DNA of 60,257 nucleotides. Origin: Candidatus Gastranaerophilales bacterium HUM_9 (GTDB lineage Bacteria; Cyanobacteriota; Vampirovibrionia; Gastranaerophilales; Gastranaerophilaceae). Below are positions 60,041 to 60,257 of this stretch, piece after piece (the stretch's first letter is position 1; each line of letters starts with the position of its first letter). Where the stretch lies: assembly GCA_002103075.1 (NCBI GenBank), contig DABG01000004.1:1-60257 (forward strand). Direction: 5' to 3'. Position numbers and translations under genes: made by a program. The notes under the pieces are model-generated. The model was not told the origin of the DNA, did no database searches, and was given only the letters and a program-made list of their open reading frames with translations.

Positions 60041-60257
60041 CGTAATGACGTGCTATACATGTTCAAGGGGATTCTTCGGTCGTTGCACTTTGCGGTCGCA
60101 TTAAACGGCAACGTTCACGTTTGCAGGCAAAAGTGTGATTTTGCCTGACGCACGTTTCACTCTCGTTTCCACTCGTGCCTCTGCTCCCTTGCCTCTGAAT
60201 GACAGTCTGGGTGCGTCATTCAAGCGGATTTTCGGTAGGGCGCCGTGTCACACAGTG
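60041..60257. repeat. Dispersed palindromic repeat, copy 6, inverted, cut by window end
   Basis: Reverse-oriented counterpart of the 43.2-kb copy: ggggattcttcgg, gcggtcgcattaaacggc, ttgcaggcaaaa, ggcaagggagc complement, and ctgaatgac. Confidence 0.85.

Overview
The window is low-GC bacterial DNA whose gene content points to the non-photosynthetic cyanobacterial relatives (Vampirovibrionia/Melainabacteria, probably gut Gastranaerophilales). This is an inference from several things: a minCDE cluster, a yggS-sepF pair, a VKOR-DsbA fusion, a cyanobacterial/plant-type glutamate-cysteine ligase, many short lineage-specific proteins, and low GC with no photosynthesis genes. No 16S gene is present to settle it.

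Layout. 1-10 kb: the 5' part of a Cys-rich exported protein, a PHP phosphoesterase, an orphan TOPRIM protein, two protease-fold proteins (one apparently active papain/C39-like, one with a degenerate calpain site), minCDE, yggS and sepF. 9.7-11.1 kb: small HTH regulators and a 41-residue ORF. 11.2-21 kb: murA, a duplicated-motif small gene, mfd, a PpiC lipoprotein, an M14 peptidase, and aroC-aroK-aroB on the minus strand. 21.2-30.9 kb: rpsE-rpmD-rplO-secY, then yceD-rpmF-plsX-fabH-fabD-fabG-acpP-fabF, a ribosome/secretion/type II fatty-acid block. 31-36.5 kb: a UvrA-like ATPase, XRE regulators divergent from an exported RecB-like nuclease, and a lipoprotein. 36.5-43 kb: a glucan-water-dikinase-like protein, an HD-domain membrane protein, a DegT aminotransferase and a lytic transglycosylase. 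43-50.5 kb: GT9 glycosyltransferase, DUF6485, queH, VKOR-DsbA, MgtC, tRNA-Ser(GCU), and an autoregulated marR-cupin pair. 50.5-60 kb: PAP2 phosphatase, low-MW tyrosine phosphatase, a helical-repeat protein, an AAA ATPase, dacB, a nitrilase, a DUF374 acyltransferase and gshA.

Two organising patterns stand out. First, several large lineage-specific proteins (papain-like, GWD-like, AAA, unknown) and one small gene inside the fab operon carry a short N-terminal motif of the form [V/P/D/Y]-[A/S]-F-x-G (S-Q-F-K-S in the GWD-like protein), often behind an Asn/Ser/Thr-rich leader. Three of the non-operonic genes of this type share an unusual upstream element: CAATT, exactly 17 nt, then TTTATA. Together they may be a regulon of co-sorted proteins that has not been described. 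Second, many first-in-operon genes have no Shine-Dalgarno sequence and instead have a -10-like hexamer 6-8 nt before the start codon, the geometry of leaderless mRNAs; genes inside operons have good Shine-Dalgarno sites.

A family of dispersed palindromic repeats (core gtcattgcga...ggcaatcc and ...gaatccctgc) fills most long intergenic gaps. No CRISPR array, rRNA, insertion sequence with transposase, or intact prophage was seen.
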